DNA of 64,000 bases from Bradyrhizobium sp. CSS354 (GCF_029051725.1 NZ_JAACFU010000013.1:116982-180981), one strand, 5' to 3'; positions 25,658 through 34,731 are shown, numbered from the stretch's first letter. Translations and numbers: made by a program. Notes: generated by a model from the sequence alone, not told the origin.

Positions 25658-26494
25658 ATGCGTAGCGTTAAGTCTCTCCTTGCCGCGGGTGCGGCAACCC
25701 TGATCTCCTCGATGGCGTTCGCCGCCGACATGCCGATCGCGGCGCCCCCTCCGATGTACGCGCCCCCGGCGCCGCCCGCCGATTTCGGTGGCTGGTATCT
25801 GCGCGGCGACGTCGGCATGACCAATCAGAGCGCCAAACGCATCGACAGCGCGACCGCGCAGGCGTTCCCGACCCAGACCGTCGGTCTCGGCTTCGATTCG
25901 TCGCCGCTGTTCGGCCTCGGCGTCGGTTATAAGTTCAACAACTGGTTCCGCACCGATTTGATCGGCCAGTATCGCGGCAAGGCCAATCTGCATGGCTCGG
26001 ACAACGTCACGCTCGGAGCCGCCGATTTCGAAGCCAACAACTACTCCGGCAGCAAGTCCGAGTGGGTCGTCATGGCCAACGCCTACGTCGATCTCGGCAC
26101 CTGGTGGTGCATCACCCCGTTCATCGGCGCCGGTGTCGGCGGCTCGTACAACAAGCTGAGCGGCTTCCGTGACGACGGCACCCGCATCAATGCTGGCGGT
26201 CTCTCCAACAGCGTGACCTACTTCGCCGACAACGGTAAGTGGAATCTTGCCTGGGCGGCTCATGCCGGTCTTGCCTACAAGGTCAGCCCTGGCCTAACCG
26301 TCGAACTCGCCTATAGCTACATGGATCTCGGCGACGCGAACCCCGGCAACTTCCGCGCCTATGACAATAGCATCTCTGGCGCGTCGACGATCAAGGTCAA
26401 GGACATCACTTCGCATGACGTGAAGCTCGGCGTGCGTTGGGACCTCAGCAGCCCGCCGGCCTACATGCCGCCGCCGCTCGTCACCAAGGGCTGA
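25658..26494 (+). CDS. Outer-membrane beta-barrel protein, Omp25/31 type
   Basis: A 278-residue protein with a signal peptide (RSVKSLLAAGAATLISSMAFA, cleavage before ADMPIA) and a Pro-rich mature start, then alternating strands typical of an 8-stranded barrel: GGWYLRGDVGMT, LFGLGVGYKFNNWFRTDLIGQY, TPFIGAGVGGSYN, VELAYSYMDLGDA and the terminal HDVKLGVRWDL. Such proteins are abundant porin-like surface proteins in Rhizobiales. AAAAGGA lies 9 bases before the ATG, and a terminator follows. Confidence 0.9.
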   Translation: MRSVKSLLAAGAATLISSMAFAADMPIAAPPPMYAPPAPPADFGGWYLRGDVGMTNQSAKRIDSATAQAFPTQTVGLGFDSSPLFGLGVGYKFNNWFRTDLIGQYRGKANLHGSDNVTLGAADFEANNYSGSKSEWVVMANAYVDLGTWWCITPFIGAGVGGSYNKLSGFRDDGTRINAGGLSNSVTYFADNGKWNLAWAAHAGLAYKVSPGLTVELAYSYMDLGDANPGNFRAYDNSISGASTIKVKDITSHDVKLGVRWDLSSPPAYMPPPLVTKG

Positions 26495-26522
26495 TCGTCC
26501 GCCTGATCGGTTAGGACTTCTT

Positions 26523-26551
26523 AACGGCGCGGGATCATCCCGCGCCGTTTT
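26523..26551 (+). terminator. Rho-independent terminator after the first Omp gene
   Basis: AACGGCGCGGGA-TCA-TCCCGCGCCGTT stem-loop followed by TTTTG, 29 bases past the stop. Confidence 0.88.
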
Positions 26552-26661
26552 GCTTTGCGTATTTTTCATGGCGACCGGCGACGAAGGGCTCCGACGCAAC
26601 CATTGGTTAAGGTTAACGGGCCATGATCACGAGCGAAAGTTCGAGTTCGATGGAGCGTTCG

Positions 26662-27489
26662 ATGCGTAGGCTATTGTTGGCGGCGGCGATGTTGGGGACG
26701 GTCTCTGCGGGGCACGCGGCCGATCTCTCCGATCTTCCCATCCTGCGCGGCAGCTTCACCGACGGCTTGAGCAAGTCCAACGTCAACTGGCAGGGAAGCT
26801 ATATCGGCGCCCAGGGCGGCTATGGCTCGTCGGACGAGAACTTCAGAGGCTCGACCAGCAATATGATGGCGGCGTTGCTGGCCGATACCTTGGTCGAAAA
26901 TGAGATGGGCGTATCGCAGTGGAACCTCGGACTTGGCAAGGCTTCACAACGCAACAGCGGCTACGGCGCTTTCGTCGGCTACAATGCCCAGTGGGACGAT
27001 GTCGTACTCGGCCTCGAGATCAGCTACTTGCACGGCAAGTTCGGTGGATCGGCGTCGGCCTCGGAGCGGCGCGTGAGCGCCCTCGCTCTGTCGGACAACA
27101 ATTTTCACGACGTGACGGCGACCTCCACGTCATCGATCAACATCAGCGACATGGCGACATTTCGCGGCCGCGCAGCTTACGCCTGGGGATGCTTTCTGCC
27201 CTACATGTTTGCGGGTCTCGCACTCGGAAATGCCGACATCATCCGCACGGTCAGTGCGCAGGACCGCATCAGCGCGACCCAGCTCGGCACCTATACTCCA
27301 CTCGCGCTGCTGAGCTCGACGGAGGCCCAGCATAACCATTTGATCTACGGCTACAGCGCCGGTCTTGGTGTCGACGTCAATCTGGTCGGCGGCCTGTTCT
27401 TCCGCGGTGAGTACGAATATATCCGCTTCAGCTCGGCGGTCGACACCAGCATCAACACCGTCCGCGCCGGTCTCGGCTACAAATTCTGA
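26662..27489 (+). CDS. Outer-membrane beta-barrel protein
   Basis: A 275-residue protein beginning with a Sec signal (MRRLLLAAAMLGTVSAGHA). The mature part has barrel strands with the usual alternation: WQGSYIGAQGGYGSSDENF, GYGAFVGYNAQWDDVVLGLEISYLHG, FRGRAAYAWGCFLPYMFAGLALG, and GLFFRGEYEYIRF..INTVRAGLGYKF ending in the C-terminal Phe needed for BAM recognition. ATG 26662 has GGAG 7 bases upstream; in-frame ATGs at 26623 and 26650 would add a polar leader. Related to but diverged from its neighbour at 25658. Confidence 0.85.
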   Translation: MRRLLLAAAMLGTVSAGHAADLSDLPILRGSFTDGLSKSNVNWQGSYIGAQGGYGSSDENFRGSTSNMMAALLADTLVENEMGVSQWNLGLGKASQRNSGYGAFVGYNAQWDDVVLGLEISYLHGKFGGSASASERRVSALALSDNNFHDVTATSTSSINISDMATFRGRAAYAWGCFLPYMFAGLALGNADIIRTVSAQDRISATQLGTYTPLALLSSTEAQHNHLIYGYSAGLGVDVNLVGGLFFRGEYEYIRFSSAVDTSINTVRAGLGYKF

Positions 27490-27559
27490 CGCGCCCGCGC
27501 GGGCCGATTGACAGGCCGCCTCCGTCCTGATGCTCTGTCGCTGAACGCGGGGGGCAGCG

Positions 27560-28150
27560 ATGCGGATCTACGGCGATAGCAATTCCGGCAATTGTTTGAA
27601 GGTGAAGTGGGTCTGCGACAAGCTCGCGGTGCCCTACCAGTGGATCGAGATCGACACCCGCAAGGGCGAGAGCCGTACGGCGCAATTCCTCGAGATGAAC
27701 GGTGCCGGCCAGGTGCCCACCGTTGCTTTCGACGACGGTCGCACGCTGGCGCAATCGAATGCCATCATCCGCTATCTCGCGCGCGACAGCGCGCTCATAC
27801 CGGGCGATGCCTTCACTGCCGCCAAGATGGACGAATGGCTGTTCTGGGAACAATACAGCCACGAGCCCTACATCGCGGTGTGCCGCTTCCAGCTCGTCTA
27901 TCTCGGCAAGGACGCCTCCGAGCTCGATCCTGAAAAGGTCAAGCGCGGCTATGCGGCGCTCGACCGCATGGAGCAGCATCTCTCCGGCAACCGTTTCCTC
28001 GCCGGCGATGCGGTTTCGCTCGCCGATGTCTCACTGCTCGCCTATACCCGCGTTGCGCATGAAGGCGGCTTCGATCTCGGCCGCTTTGCCGCCGTCCGCC
28101 GCTGGATCGCCGAAGCCGAGACCTGTCTCGGCCTTCCAAAGGTGCGTTAA
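27560..28150 (+). CDS. Glutathione S-transferase family protein
   Basis: A 196-residue GST starting MRIYGDSNSGNCLKVKWVCDKL; the N-terminal SNSGN pattern is the same subgroup as the enzyme at 10751. GQVPTVAFDDGRTLAQSNAIIRYLA contains the cis-Pro and the glutathione-binding SNAI; SLADVSLLAYTRVA is the N-capping box of the helical domain. Substrate unknown. Followed 25 bases later by a GNAT gene on the same strand, probably co-transcribed. Confidence 0.88.
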   Translation: MRIYGDSNSGNCLKVKWVCDKLAVPYQWIEIDTRKGESRTAQFLEMNGAGQVPTVAFDDGRTLAQSNAIIRYLARDSALIPGDAFTAAKMDEWLFWEQYSHEPYIAVCRFQLVYLGKDASELDPEKVKRGYAALDRMEQHLSGNRFLAGDAVSLADVSLLAYTRVAHEGGFDLGRFAAVRRWIAEAETCLGLPKVR

Positions 28151-28175
28151 GGCGCGCTGAGGCAGGAGTAACGTC

Positions 28176-28640
28176 ATGAACGCCGAGTCCGTCTCCATTC
28201 GTCCCGCGCGCCGCGGGGATGTTGCTGCCATCGTGGCGATGCTCGCCGACGATCGACTCGGGAGCGCACGCGAGCGCGTGGAAGATCCGTTGCCTCCGTC
28301 CTATTACGAGGCATTCGCGCGGGTCGAGCGCGATCAAAATCTCCAGCTCGTGGTTGCCGAGAGCGAGGGCAGGGTGGTCGGCTGTCTGCAACTCGCGATC
28401 CTGCCCGGTCTCAGCTCGCAAGGCGGCCTGCGCGGTCTGCTCGAAGACGTCCGCGTCGCTTCCGATTGCCGCAGCCGCGGCATCGGCGAGCAATTGGTGC
28501 AATGGGCGGTGACGGAGGCGAAAGCGCGCGGCTGCAATCTGGTCGAACTGCTGACGCATCAGACGCGAACAGATGCGCAGCGCTTCTACAAGCGGCTTGG
28601 GTTCACGGCGAGTCACGTCGGCATGACTGTCCGCTTTTGA
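28176..28640 (+). CDS. GNAT family N-acetyltransferase
   Basis: A 154-residue protein with SIRPARRGDVAAIVAML at the N-terminus, motif A as LLEDVRVASDCRSRGIGEQLVQWAV (RSRGIG is the acetyl-CoA pyrophosphate loop) and motif B as LLTHQTRTDAQRFYKRLGF. The acceptor is unknown. Probably in one transcript with the upstream GST. Confidence 0.88.
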   Translation: MNAESVSIRPARRGDVAAIVAMLADDRLGSARERVEDPLPPSYYEAFARVERDQNLQLVVAESEGRVVGCLQLAILPGLSSQGGLRGLLEDVRVASDCRSRGIGEQLVQWAVTEAKARGCNLVELLTHQTRTDAQRFYKRLGFTASHVGMTVRF

Positions 28641-28796
28641 CGCAGCACGCTATGAGCCTTGCGCGATCAGCGAAATCGGATCGCGCGTACGTTCATATTA
28701 AGAGCTGATAAACCACCGCTACGGCGTTCACGTTGGTGAGGGAACGAACGGTGCTACGGGACGTCGAAACCGGGCTCGATCGGTTCGGGGATTTCG

Positions 28797-29003
28797 ATGA
28801 CAAGCTATTCGATGATCAAGGTCGGCAACGACTACGTCGTGCAGGCCAATGACAAATGTATTCTGAAAGTCGGCAGCCGTCGCCGCGCCGCGCAATTGAT
28901 CAGCGAAGCCACGGACTTGTTGAACGCACTCGCCGCCGTTGAATCCCCTAAAATCGCACCGGAAGCGCCATCACTCGCGCGTGAGGCCCCGGAACTTCCT
29001 TGA
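28797..29003 (+). CDS. Small conserved hypothetical protein
   Basis: A 68-residue protein, MTSYSMIKVGNDYVVQANDK then CILKVGSRRRAAQLISEATDLLNALA and a Pro/Glu tail. The first half is a short beta unit, the middle an amphipathic helix. No signal or membrane segment. It resembles the small single-domain proteins often annotated only as hypothetical in Bradyrhizobium. It lies about 80 bases before the serC gene. Confidence 0.6.
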   Translation: MTSYSMIKVGNDYVVQANDKCILKVGSRRRAAQLISEATDLLNALAAVESPKIAPEAPSLAREAPELP

Positions 29004-29033
29004 CTGGTCTTCCCGATTCCCGTATCAGCCGCG

Positions 29034-29082
29034 GCGGGACACCTCCCCCCAACGGGAGGCTTACTATCTGGAAGGGTAGAAG
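29034..29082 (+). ncRNA. serC leader RNA (two-hairpin alphaproteobacterial motif)
   Basis: Upstream of serC a first hairpin pairs CCTCCC (29042-29047) with GGGAGG (29054-29059), and a second pairs CTATC (29064-29068) with GGTAG (29075-29079) around a TGGAAG loop that includes the ribosome binding site. The order, spacing and position right before serC fit the serC motif described for alphaproteobacteria; I judged this from memory of the family, not by a covariance search. It would regulate serine synthesis. Confidence 0.65.
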
Positions 29083-30255
29083 ATGACTGTAGCGAAGCCC
29101 GCTTCGCGGCCGAACGTGCCGCATTTCTCCTCCGGCCCTTGCGCCAAGCGCCCCGGATGGAATGCCCAAAATCTCAAGGACGCAGCGCTCGGCCGTTCGC
29201 ATCGCGCGAAGGTCGGCAAGACCAAGCTCAAGCTCGCGATCGATTTGACGCGCGAGGTGCTCGAAGTGCCCGCCGATTATCGCATCGGTATCGTGCCGGC
29301 CTCCGATACCGGCGCGGTCGAGATGGCACTGTGGTCGATGCTGGGTGCGCGGCCCGTCACCACGCTCGCCTGGGAATCCTTTGGCGAGGGCTGGGTCAGC
29401 GACATCGTCAAGGAATTGAAGCTCAAGGACGTCACCAAGCTCAACGCGGCTTACGGTGAGATCCCCGACCTCTCCAAGGTCGATCCGAAGTCCGACGTCG
29501 TCTTCACCTGGAACGGCACCACCTCGGGCGTGCGCGTGCCTAACGCCGATTGGATCAGCGCGACCCGCGAAGGTCTGACCATCTGCGACGCCACCTCGGC
29601 CGCGTTCGCGCAACCCCTCGACTGGGCCAAGCTCGACGTCGTCACCTTCTCCTGGCAGAAGGCGCTCGGCGGCGAAGCCGCGCACGGCATGCTGATCCTG
29701 TCGCCCCGCGCGGTGGAGCGGCTCGAAACCTACAAGCCGGCCTGGCCGCTGCCGAAGATTTTCCGCATGACCAAGGGCGGCAAGATCAACGAAGGCATTT
29801 TCGTCGGCGAGACCATCAACACGCCGTCGATGCTCTGCGTCGAGGATTATCTCGACGCGCTGAACTGGGCCAAGTCGATCGGCGGCCTGAAGGCGCTGAT
29901 CGCGCGCGCCGACGCCAACACCAAGGTGCTCGCCGACTGGAAGGCGAAGACGCCCTGGATCGACTTCCTCGCCAAGGACGCCGCGATCCGCTCCAACACT
30001 TCGGTGTGCCTGAAGTTCACCGATCCCGCGATCACCTCACTCTCCGAGGACGCGCAGGCCGACTTCTCCAAGAAGCTGGTGGCGCTGGTCGAGAAGGAAG
30101 GCGCGGGCTACGACTTCGCCTACTACCGCGATGCGCCCGCCGGCCTGCGCATCTGGTGCGGCGCCACCGTCGAAGCCAGTGATGTCGCGCTGCTGACCCA
30201 GTGGATCGACTGGGCCTTCGCCGAGACCAAGGCCACGCTCGCCAAGGCGGCGTAA
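29083..30255 (+). CDS. serC: Phosphoserine transaminase
   Basis: A 390-residue class V aminotransferase of the SerC type found in alphaproteobacteria. It begins RPNVPHFSSGPCAKRPGW; the PLP lysine is in TFSWQKALGGEAAHG; other marks are TTLAWESFGEGW and GETINTPSMLCVEDYLDAL. It makes 3-phosphoserine from 3-phosphohydroxypyruvate and glutamate. The product of serA downstream supplies its substrate. The gap to serA holds an interspersed repeat. Confidence 0.94.
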   Translation: MTVAKPASRPNVPHFSSGPCAKRPGWNAQNLKDAALGRSHRAKVGKTKLKLAIDLTREVLEVPADYRIGIVPASDTGAVEMALWSMLGARPVTTLAWESFGEGWVSDIVKELKLKDVTKLNAAYGEIPDLSKVDPKSDVVFTWNGTTSGVRVPNADWISATREGLTICDATSAAFAQPLDWAKLDVVTFSWQKALGGEAAHGMLILSPRAVERLETYKPAWPLPKIFRMTKGGKINEGIFVGETINTPSMLCVEDYLDALNWAKSIGGLKALIARADANTKVLADWKAKTPWIDFLAKDAAIRSNTSVCLKFTDPAITSLSEDAQADFSKKLVALVEKEGAGYDFAYYRDAPAGLRIWCGATVEASDVALLTQWIDWAFAETKATLAKAA

Positions 30256-30284
30256 GCAAGCTTCGCTCGTCGCGTTATCTCATC

Positions 30285-30355
30285 TCGTCATGGCCGGGCT
30301 TGACCCGGCCATCCATCGAAGAGAATGGATCCGCGGGGCAAGCCCGCGGATGACG
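30285..30355. repeat. Interspersed repeat, ATGGCCGGGCTTG family, copy 2
   Basis: TCGTCATGGCCGGGCTTGAC through CCGCGGATGACGG, in the 134-base gap between serC and serA. It has two nested hairpins. Same family as 11661-11786 and 31993-32081. Confidence 0.75.
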
Positions 30356-30389
30356 GTCTCAGATTTATCGACCATCAGGGATCATTCCC

Positions 30390-31979
30390 ATGACCAAACC
30401 CAAAGTTCTCATTTCCGACGCGCTCTCTCCCGCTGCCGTGCAGATCTTCAAGGACCGCGGCGTCGAGGTCGACTTCCAGCCCAACCTCGGCAAGGACAAG
30501 GACAAGCTCGCCGAGATCATCGGCAATTACGACGGCCTCGCGATCCGCTCGGCGACCAAGGCGACCGCGAAGATCCTCGAGAAGGCGACCAATCTCAAGG
30601 TGATCGGCCGCGCCGGCATCGGCGTCGACAACGTCGAGATTCCCGCCGCCACGGCCAAGGGCATCATCGTGATGAACACGCCCTTCGGCAATTCGATCAC
30701 GACTGCCGAGCACGCCATCACCCTGATGCTGGCGCTGGCGCGCGAGATTCCGCAGGCGGACGCTTCGACCCAGGCCGGCAAGTGGGAGAAGAATCGCTTC
30801 ATGGGCGTCGAGATCACCGGCAAGGTGCTCGGCGTCGTCGGCTGCGGCAACATCGGCTCGATCGTCGCCGACCGTGCGCTCGGCCTGCGCATGAAGGTGA
30901 TCGCGTTCGATCCGTTCCTGTCGCCGGAACGCGCCAGGGACATCGGCGTCGAGAAGGTCGAGCTCGACGACCTGCTCAAGCGCGCCGACTTCATCACGCT
31001 GCATACGCCGCTCACCGAGAAGACCAAAAATATCATCGACGCATCCGCGATCGCCAAGATGAAGAAGGGCGTGCGCCTGATCAACTGCGCCCGCGGCGGC
31101 CTCGTCGACGAGCAGGCCGTGGTCGACGCTTTGAATTCCAAGCACATCGCCGGCGCCGCCTTCGACGTCTTCGTCGAAGAGCCCGCCACTGCGAACGTGC
31201 TGTTCGGTCATCCCAACGTGATCTGCACGCCGCATCTCGGCGCGTCCACCACCGAGGCGCAGGAGAACGTCGCGCTTCAGGTCGCCGAGCAGATGTCGGA
31301 TTATCTGCTCACCGGCGCGATCTCGAATGCCGTCAACTTCCCCTCGATCACGGCGGAAGAAGCGCCGAAGCTGAAGCCGTTCATCGCGCTTGCCGAAAAG
31401 CTCGGCTCGTTCGCGGGACAGCTGACCGAGAGCGGCATCCTCAAAGTCGAGATCACCTATGAGGGCCATGTCGCCGAGATGAAGATCAAGGCGATCACTT
31501 CCGCCGTGCTGTCCGGCCTGCTGCGGCCGATGCTGGGCGAGGTCAACGTCGTCTCCGCGCCCGTCGTCGCCAAGGAGCGCGGCATGGTGGTCGACGAGAT
31601 CGTCCGCGCCGCCCAGAGCGACTATGAAAGCCTGATCACCGTCACCGTCACCACCGAGCGGCAGGAGCGGTCGGTCTCGGGCACGGTCTATGCCGACGGC
31701 AAGCCGCGCCTCGTCGACATCAAGGGCATCCGCGTCGACGCCGAATTCGGCAAGTCGATGATCTACGTCACCAACGAGGACAAGCCGGGGTTCATCGGCA
31801 AGTTCGCGAGCCTGCTCGGCGATGCCAAGATCAACATCGCGACCTTCCATCTCGGCCGCGTCGCGCCGGGCTCCGACGCGATCGCGCTGATCGAGGTCGA
31901 CGGCGCGGTGCCGGCCGATCTGCTCGCCAAGGTGCAGGCCCTGCCGCAGGTCAAGCAGGTCAAGGCGCTGACGTTCTAG
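30390..31979 (+). CDS. serA: D-3-phosphoglycerate dehydrogenase
   Basis: A 529-residue enzyme of the long SerA type. The NAD-binding site is GKVLGVVGCGNIGSIVADRA; the catalytic residues lie in NCARGGLVDEQAV (Arg), the Glu downstream, and the His in CTPHLGAST. Residues about 320-450 form the intervening allosteric-substrate-binding domain and 455-529 an ACT domain (SMIYVTNEDKPGFIGKFASLL), which normally binds serine for feedback inhibition. First step of serine synthesis; partner of serC. Confidence 0.95.
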   Translation: MTKPKVLISDALSPAAVQIFKDRGVEVDFQPNLGKDKDKLAEIIGNYDGLAIRSATKATAKILEKATNLKVIGRAGIGVDNVEIPAATAKGIIVMNTPFGNSITTAEHAITLMLALAREIPQADASTQAGKWEKNRFMGVEITGKVLGVVGCGNIGSIVADRALGLRMKVIAFDPFLSPERARDIGVEKVELDDLLKRADFITLHTPLTEKTKNIIDASAIAKMKKGVRLINCARGGLVDEQAVVDALNSKHIAGAAFDVFVEEPATANVLFGHPNVICTPHLGASTTEAQENVALQVAEQMSDYLLTGAISNAVNFPSITAEEAPKLKPFIALAEKLGSFAGQLTESGILKVEITYEGHVAEMKIKAITSAVLSGLLRPMLGEVNVVSAPVVAKERGMVVDEIVRAAQSDYESLITVTVTTERQERSVSGTVYADGKPRLVDIKGIRVDAEFGKSMIYVTNEDKPGFIGKFASLLGDAKINIATFHLGRVAPGSDAIALIEVDGAVPADLLAKVQALPQVKQVKALTF

Positions 31980-31992
31980 TCGAGCTTTCTCC

Positions 31993-32081
31993 GTCGTCGT
32001 GGCCGGGCTTGACCCGGCCATCCACGTCTCGCCCGGTCGGAGAAAGAACGTGGATGCCCGGGACAAGCCCGGGCATGACGA
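31993..32081. repeat. Interspersed repeat, ATGGCCGGGCTTG family, copy 3
   Basis: TCGTCGTGGCCGGGCTTGAC to ACAAGCCCGGGCATGACGA with the internal AACGTGGATGCCCGGG. Lies between the serA stop and its terminator. Confidence 0.75.
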
Positions 32082-32125
32082 GTGGATAGAGCGATGCTCA
32101 CATTGATATTCCGACCCGCGGAACA

Positions 32126-32156
32126 ACGCCGCCCTCTCGCGAGGGCGGCGTTTTTA
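32126..32156 (+). terminator. Rho-independent terminator of the serC-serA region
   Basis: ACGCCGCCCTC-TCGC-GAGGGCGGCGT stem-loop followed by TTTTT. Confidence 0.9.
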
Positions 32157-32249
32157 TTTCTCCCGCGACCGCTGCACTTTGTGTACCAATGGCGCCGAGA
32201 AGACCTCGACCGGCGCTCCGGTCAAAATCGTTCGAAAAGGGAGAAAACA

Positions 32250-33422
32250 ATGCGTGAAGCCGTCATCGTATCCTATGCACGCACGGGCCTCGCGAAATCC
32301 GGCCGCGGCGGGTTCAACATCACCCCGCCCATGTCGCTCGCGGCCCACGCCATCCATCACGCGGTGGACCGCGCCGGCGTCGAGAAGGACTATGTCGAGG
32401 ATTGCTATCTCGGCAATTGCGCCCATGGCGCGCCGAACATCGGCCGCCAGGCCGCGCTGCTGGCAGGAATGCCGAAATCGACCGGCGGCGTCTCAGTGAA
32501 CCGGTTCTGCTCGTCCGGTCTCCAGACCATCGCGATGGCCGCCAACTCGATCCGCTCGGACGGTTCCGACTGCATCGTCGCAGGCGGCGTCGAGAGCATC
32601 TCGATGCCGGGCGGCGGGACGCCGAAGGAATCGATCGATCCCGAGCTGCTCAAGACGGCGCCGGCAATCTTCATGGCGATGATCGATACCGCCGACATCG
32701 TCGCCGAGCGCTACAATCTAAGCCGTGAATATCAGGACGAGTATTCGCTGGAGTCGCAGCGCCGCATGGCCGCCGCGCAGCAGGCGGGCAAGTTCAAGGA
32801 CGAGATCGTCCCGATGAAGACCAAGATGAAAGTGGTCGACAAGGCGACCAAGGCCGAGTCGATCGTCGACTACGTCGTCGACCGCGACGAGTGCAACCGG
32901 CCCGAGACCACGCTGGAAGGTCTCGCCAAGCTCGAGCCCGTCAGGGGTCCCGGCAAGTTCGTCACGGCCGGCAACGCCAGCCAGCTGTCGGACGGTGCTG
33001 CGGCCGTGGTGCTGATGGAAGCCAAGGACGCGGAGAAGCGCGGCCTCAATCCCATGGGCCGCTTCGTCGCCTGGGCGGCCGCGGGTTGCGAACCGGACGA
33101 GATGGGCATCGGCCCGATCTTTGCCGTGCCGAAGCTGTTGAAGCGCCATGGCCTGAAGATCGACGACATCGATCTCTGGGAGCTCAACGAAGCCTTCGCC
33201 AGCCAGTGTCTCTATTCGCGCGACAAGCTCGGCATCGATCCCGACAAGTACAACGTCAACGGCGGCTCGATCGCGATCGGCCATCCCTTCGGCATGACCG
33301 GCGCGCGGCTCACCGGCCACATCCTCCAGGAAGGCAAGCGCCGCAAGGCGAAGTGGGGCGTCGTGACGATGTGCATTGGCGGCGGCCAGGGCGGCGCGGG
33401 ACTGTTCGAGATTTATAGCTGA
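32250..33422 (+). CDS. Acetyl-CoA acyltransferase (thiolase)
   Basis: A 390-residue thiolase starting MREAVIVSYARTGLAKSGRGG. The nucleophilic cysteine is in VNRFCSSGLQTIA, the histidine in IAIGHPFGMTGAR, and the second cysteine in VTMCIGGGQGGAGLFE. It would cleave or form 3-ketoacyl-CoA in fatty-acid oxidation or related pathways. ATG 32250 follows a GGGAGAAAA ribosome site. A terminator follows. A relic of a second copy of its last 49 codons lies at 38179-38325. Confidence 0.92.
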   Translation: MREAVIVSYARTGLAKSGRGGFNITPPMSLAAHAIHHAVDRAGVEKDYVEDCYLGNCAHGAPNIGRQAALLAGMPKSTGGVSVNRFCSSGLQTIAMAANSIRSDGSDCIVAGGVESISMPGGGTPKESIDPELLKTAPAIFMAMIDTADIVAERYNLSREYQDEYSLESQRRMAAAQQAGKFKDEIVPMKTKMKVVDKATKAESIVDYVVDRDECNRPETTLEGLAKLEPVRGPGKFVTAGNASQLSDGAAAVVLMEAKDAEKRGLNPMGRFVAWAAAGCEPDEMGIGPIFAVPKLLKRHGLKIDDIDLWELNEAFASQCLYSRDKLGIDPDKYNVNGGSIAIGHPFGMTGARLTGHILQEGKRRKAKWGVVTMCIGGGQGGAGLFEIYS

Positions 33423-33441
33423 GACAGACTGCAGGACTGCG

Positions 33442-33477
33442 AAGGGCACGGCGCCGCAAGCGCCGTGCCCTTTGTTT
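33442..33477 (+). terminator. Rho-independent terminator after the thiolase
   Basis: AAGGGCACGGCG / CGCCGTGCCCTTT stem-loop with a short loop, 20 bases past the stop, running into TTTGTTT. Confidence 0.88.
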
Positions 33478-33507
33478 GAGTACCAGGTCAGGCGTGTACT
33501 CTTTGGC

Positions 33508-34458
33508 TCACCGGTTTTGTAGGATGAAGCGGCTGAAGGATGGTAGTCTAAGACAAAGCTTGATGATGAGAGGAAGGGCGAGGACCGGGATGACGCACGC
33601 AGCGACATAACCTTCCGCCAGCGACGGCAGACCGAAGCTCGCTGCTGCCCACACGAGCGTGACGTTGCGGTTTCCGCTCACGAGACCGATGGTACCGGCG
33701 GTTTGCCACCCCAGTCTCGCGAACGTCATGGCAGCGAGGACGCACAGACCGAAATTGAACACGATCGCCGCGGCGAGCATCACGTCGAAACGCAGGGCGT
33801 TGCTGGTCCATTGCGCCCGTATGCCTTGCGAGGTGGCAAGCCCCACGATCATGAGCCCGACAACGGCGATCCCGGTGGCGGCGCTTTGATCGGGCAGAAC
33901 GGGAATCACATGACGACGAAACCTCATGGCTAAGAAGGCCACCAGGCCTGCAGCGCCGATAATGCTGAAGAGCCGGATCGCCAGCCCGCCCATGTCGAAT
34001 GCAATTCCAAGTCCGAGCACCGTGGCAAAACTCGGAATCGAGATCGGTGTGAGCAAGGTCAGTGCGATGGAAACGAGCAGTGCGAGACGTGGTCGCAAAC
34101 CGAGCATTCCGGCGATCGCAGCGGCGCTTCCGACCGGCGGCGCCAGCAGTGAAAGCAGAACGCCGGCCCGCAGCGCAGGATCAAGCGGAGCAAAGGACAG
34201 CAGAATCGCAGCAGCGAATGGCAGCACCAGGCCAACCCAGGCAAGCACCACGCCCATCAGGAGCGGACGAATGCTGGCTTCAGAGGGGGCAAGACCCGCC
34301 GTAAGAAACGAGCCCAGCGTCAGAAGAAATGCCGAAAAGGGCAAAAGATCGTAGCCGAGATGAGCGAAGGGAGTGATCACCAGCCCTGCGCAAAGCGAGA
34401 TCACCAGGAGCATGGGTCCTTGTCCGCCAAGCGTGGACAATATCCGGCCAACGTACAT
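33508..34458 (-). CDS. BASS-like (bile acid:sodium symporter superfamily) permease
   Basis: A 316-residue protein with nine to ten hydrophobic helices. The conserved core pattern is visible as GTIGLVSGNRNVTLVWAA, matching the G-x-R/Q-N-x-x-L-A crossover motif of the BASS/ACR3 superfamily, and SLLAPPVGSAAAIAGML as the other half. Substrate unknown. The ATG has GAGGAG 5 bases upstream. It is the last gene of an apparent minus-strand run of four small membrane ORFs (34529-35437). Confidence 0.72.
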   Translation of the reverse strand: MYVGRILSTLGGQGPMLLVISLCAGLVITPFAHLGYDLLPFSAFLLTLGSFLTAGLAPSEASIRPLLMGVVLAWVGLVLPFAAAILLSFAPLDPALRAGVLLSLLAPPVGSAAAIAGMLGLRPRLALLVSIALTLLTPISIPSFATVLGLGIAFDMGGLAIRLFSIIGAAGLVAFLAMRFRRHVIPVLPDQSAATGIAVVGLMIVGLATSQGIRAQWTSNALRFDVMLAAAIVFNFGLCVLAAMTFARLGWQTAGTIGLVSGNRNVTLVWAAASFGLPSLAEGYVAACVIPVLALPLIIKLCLRLPSFSRFILQNR

Positions 34459-34528
34459 ATCAGCTCCTCAGGACTTGCGCATCGACGACGTCTTCAGATT
34501 TCAGTCATGTCGGCCACCATTGCGAACG

Positions 34529-34681
34529 TCAGAAGAATCCGGCGCTCAAATCCAGGCCGTAGGTTCGTGAGAGCACGAACACAAAGACGCACGCTGCGCA
34601 CAACAAGAAGGCGTGCTTCGCCAATTCGGCAACGATGACCGAGAGGACCGTGCGGGAAATCGTGCGTATGATTGCTGGCAT
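34529..34681 (-). CDS. Small single-span membrane protein (50 aa)
   Basis: A 50-residue frame: MPAIIRTISRTVLSVIVAEL then a helix AKHAFLLCAACVFVFVLS and the tail RTYGLDLSAGFF. A perfect AGGAGG sits 5-6 bases before the ATG, the best ribosome site of the cluster, so I believe it is a gene. Unknown function; likely co-transcribed with the BASS-like permease. Confidence 0.65.
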   Translation of the reverse strand: MPAIIRTISRTVLSVIVAELAKHAFLLCAACVFVFVLSRTYGLDLSAGFF

Positions 34682-34731
34682 GTTGCCTCCTGGGTTTTCA
34701 AATCCCATGAACCGGCTGCATGTGGCGGCCG

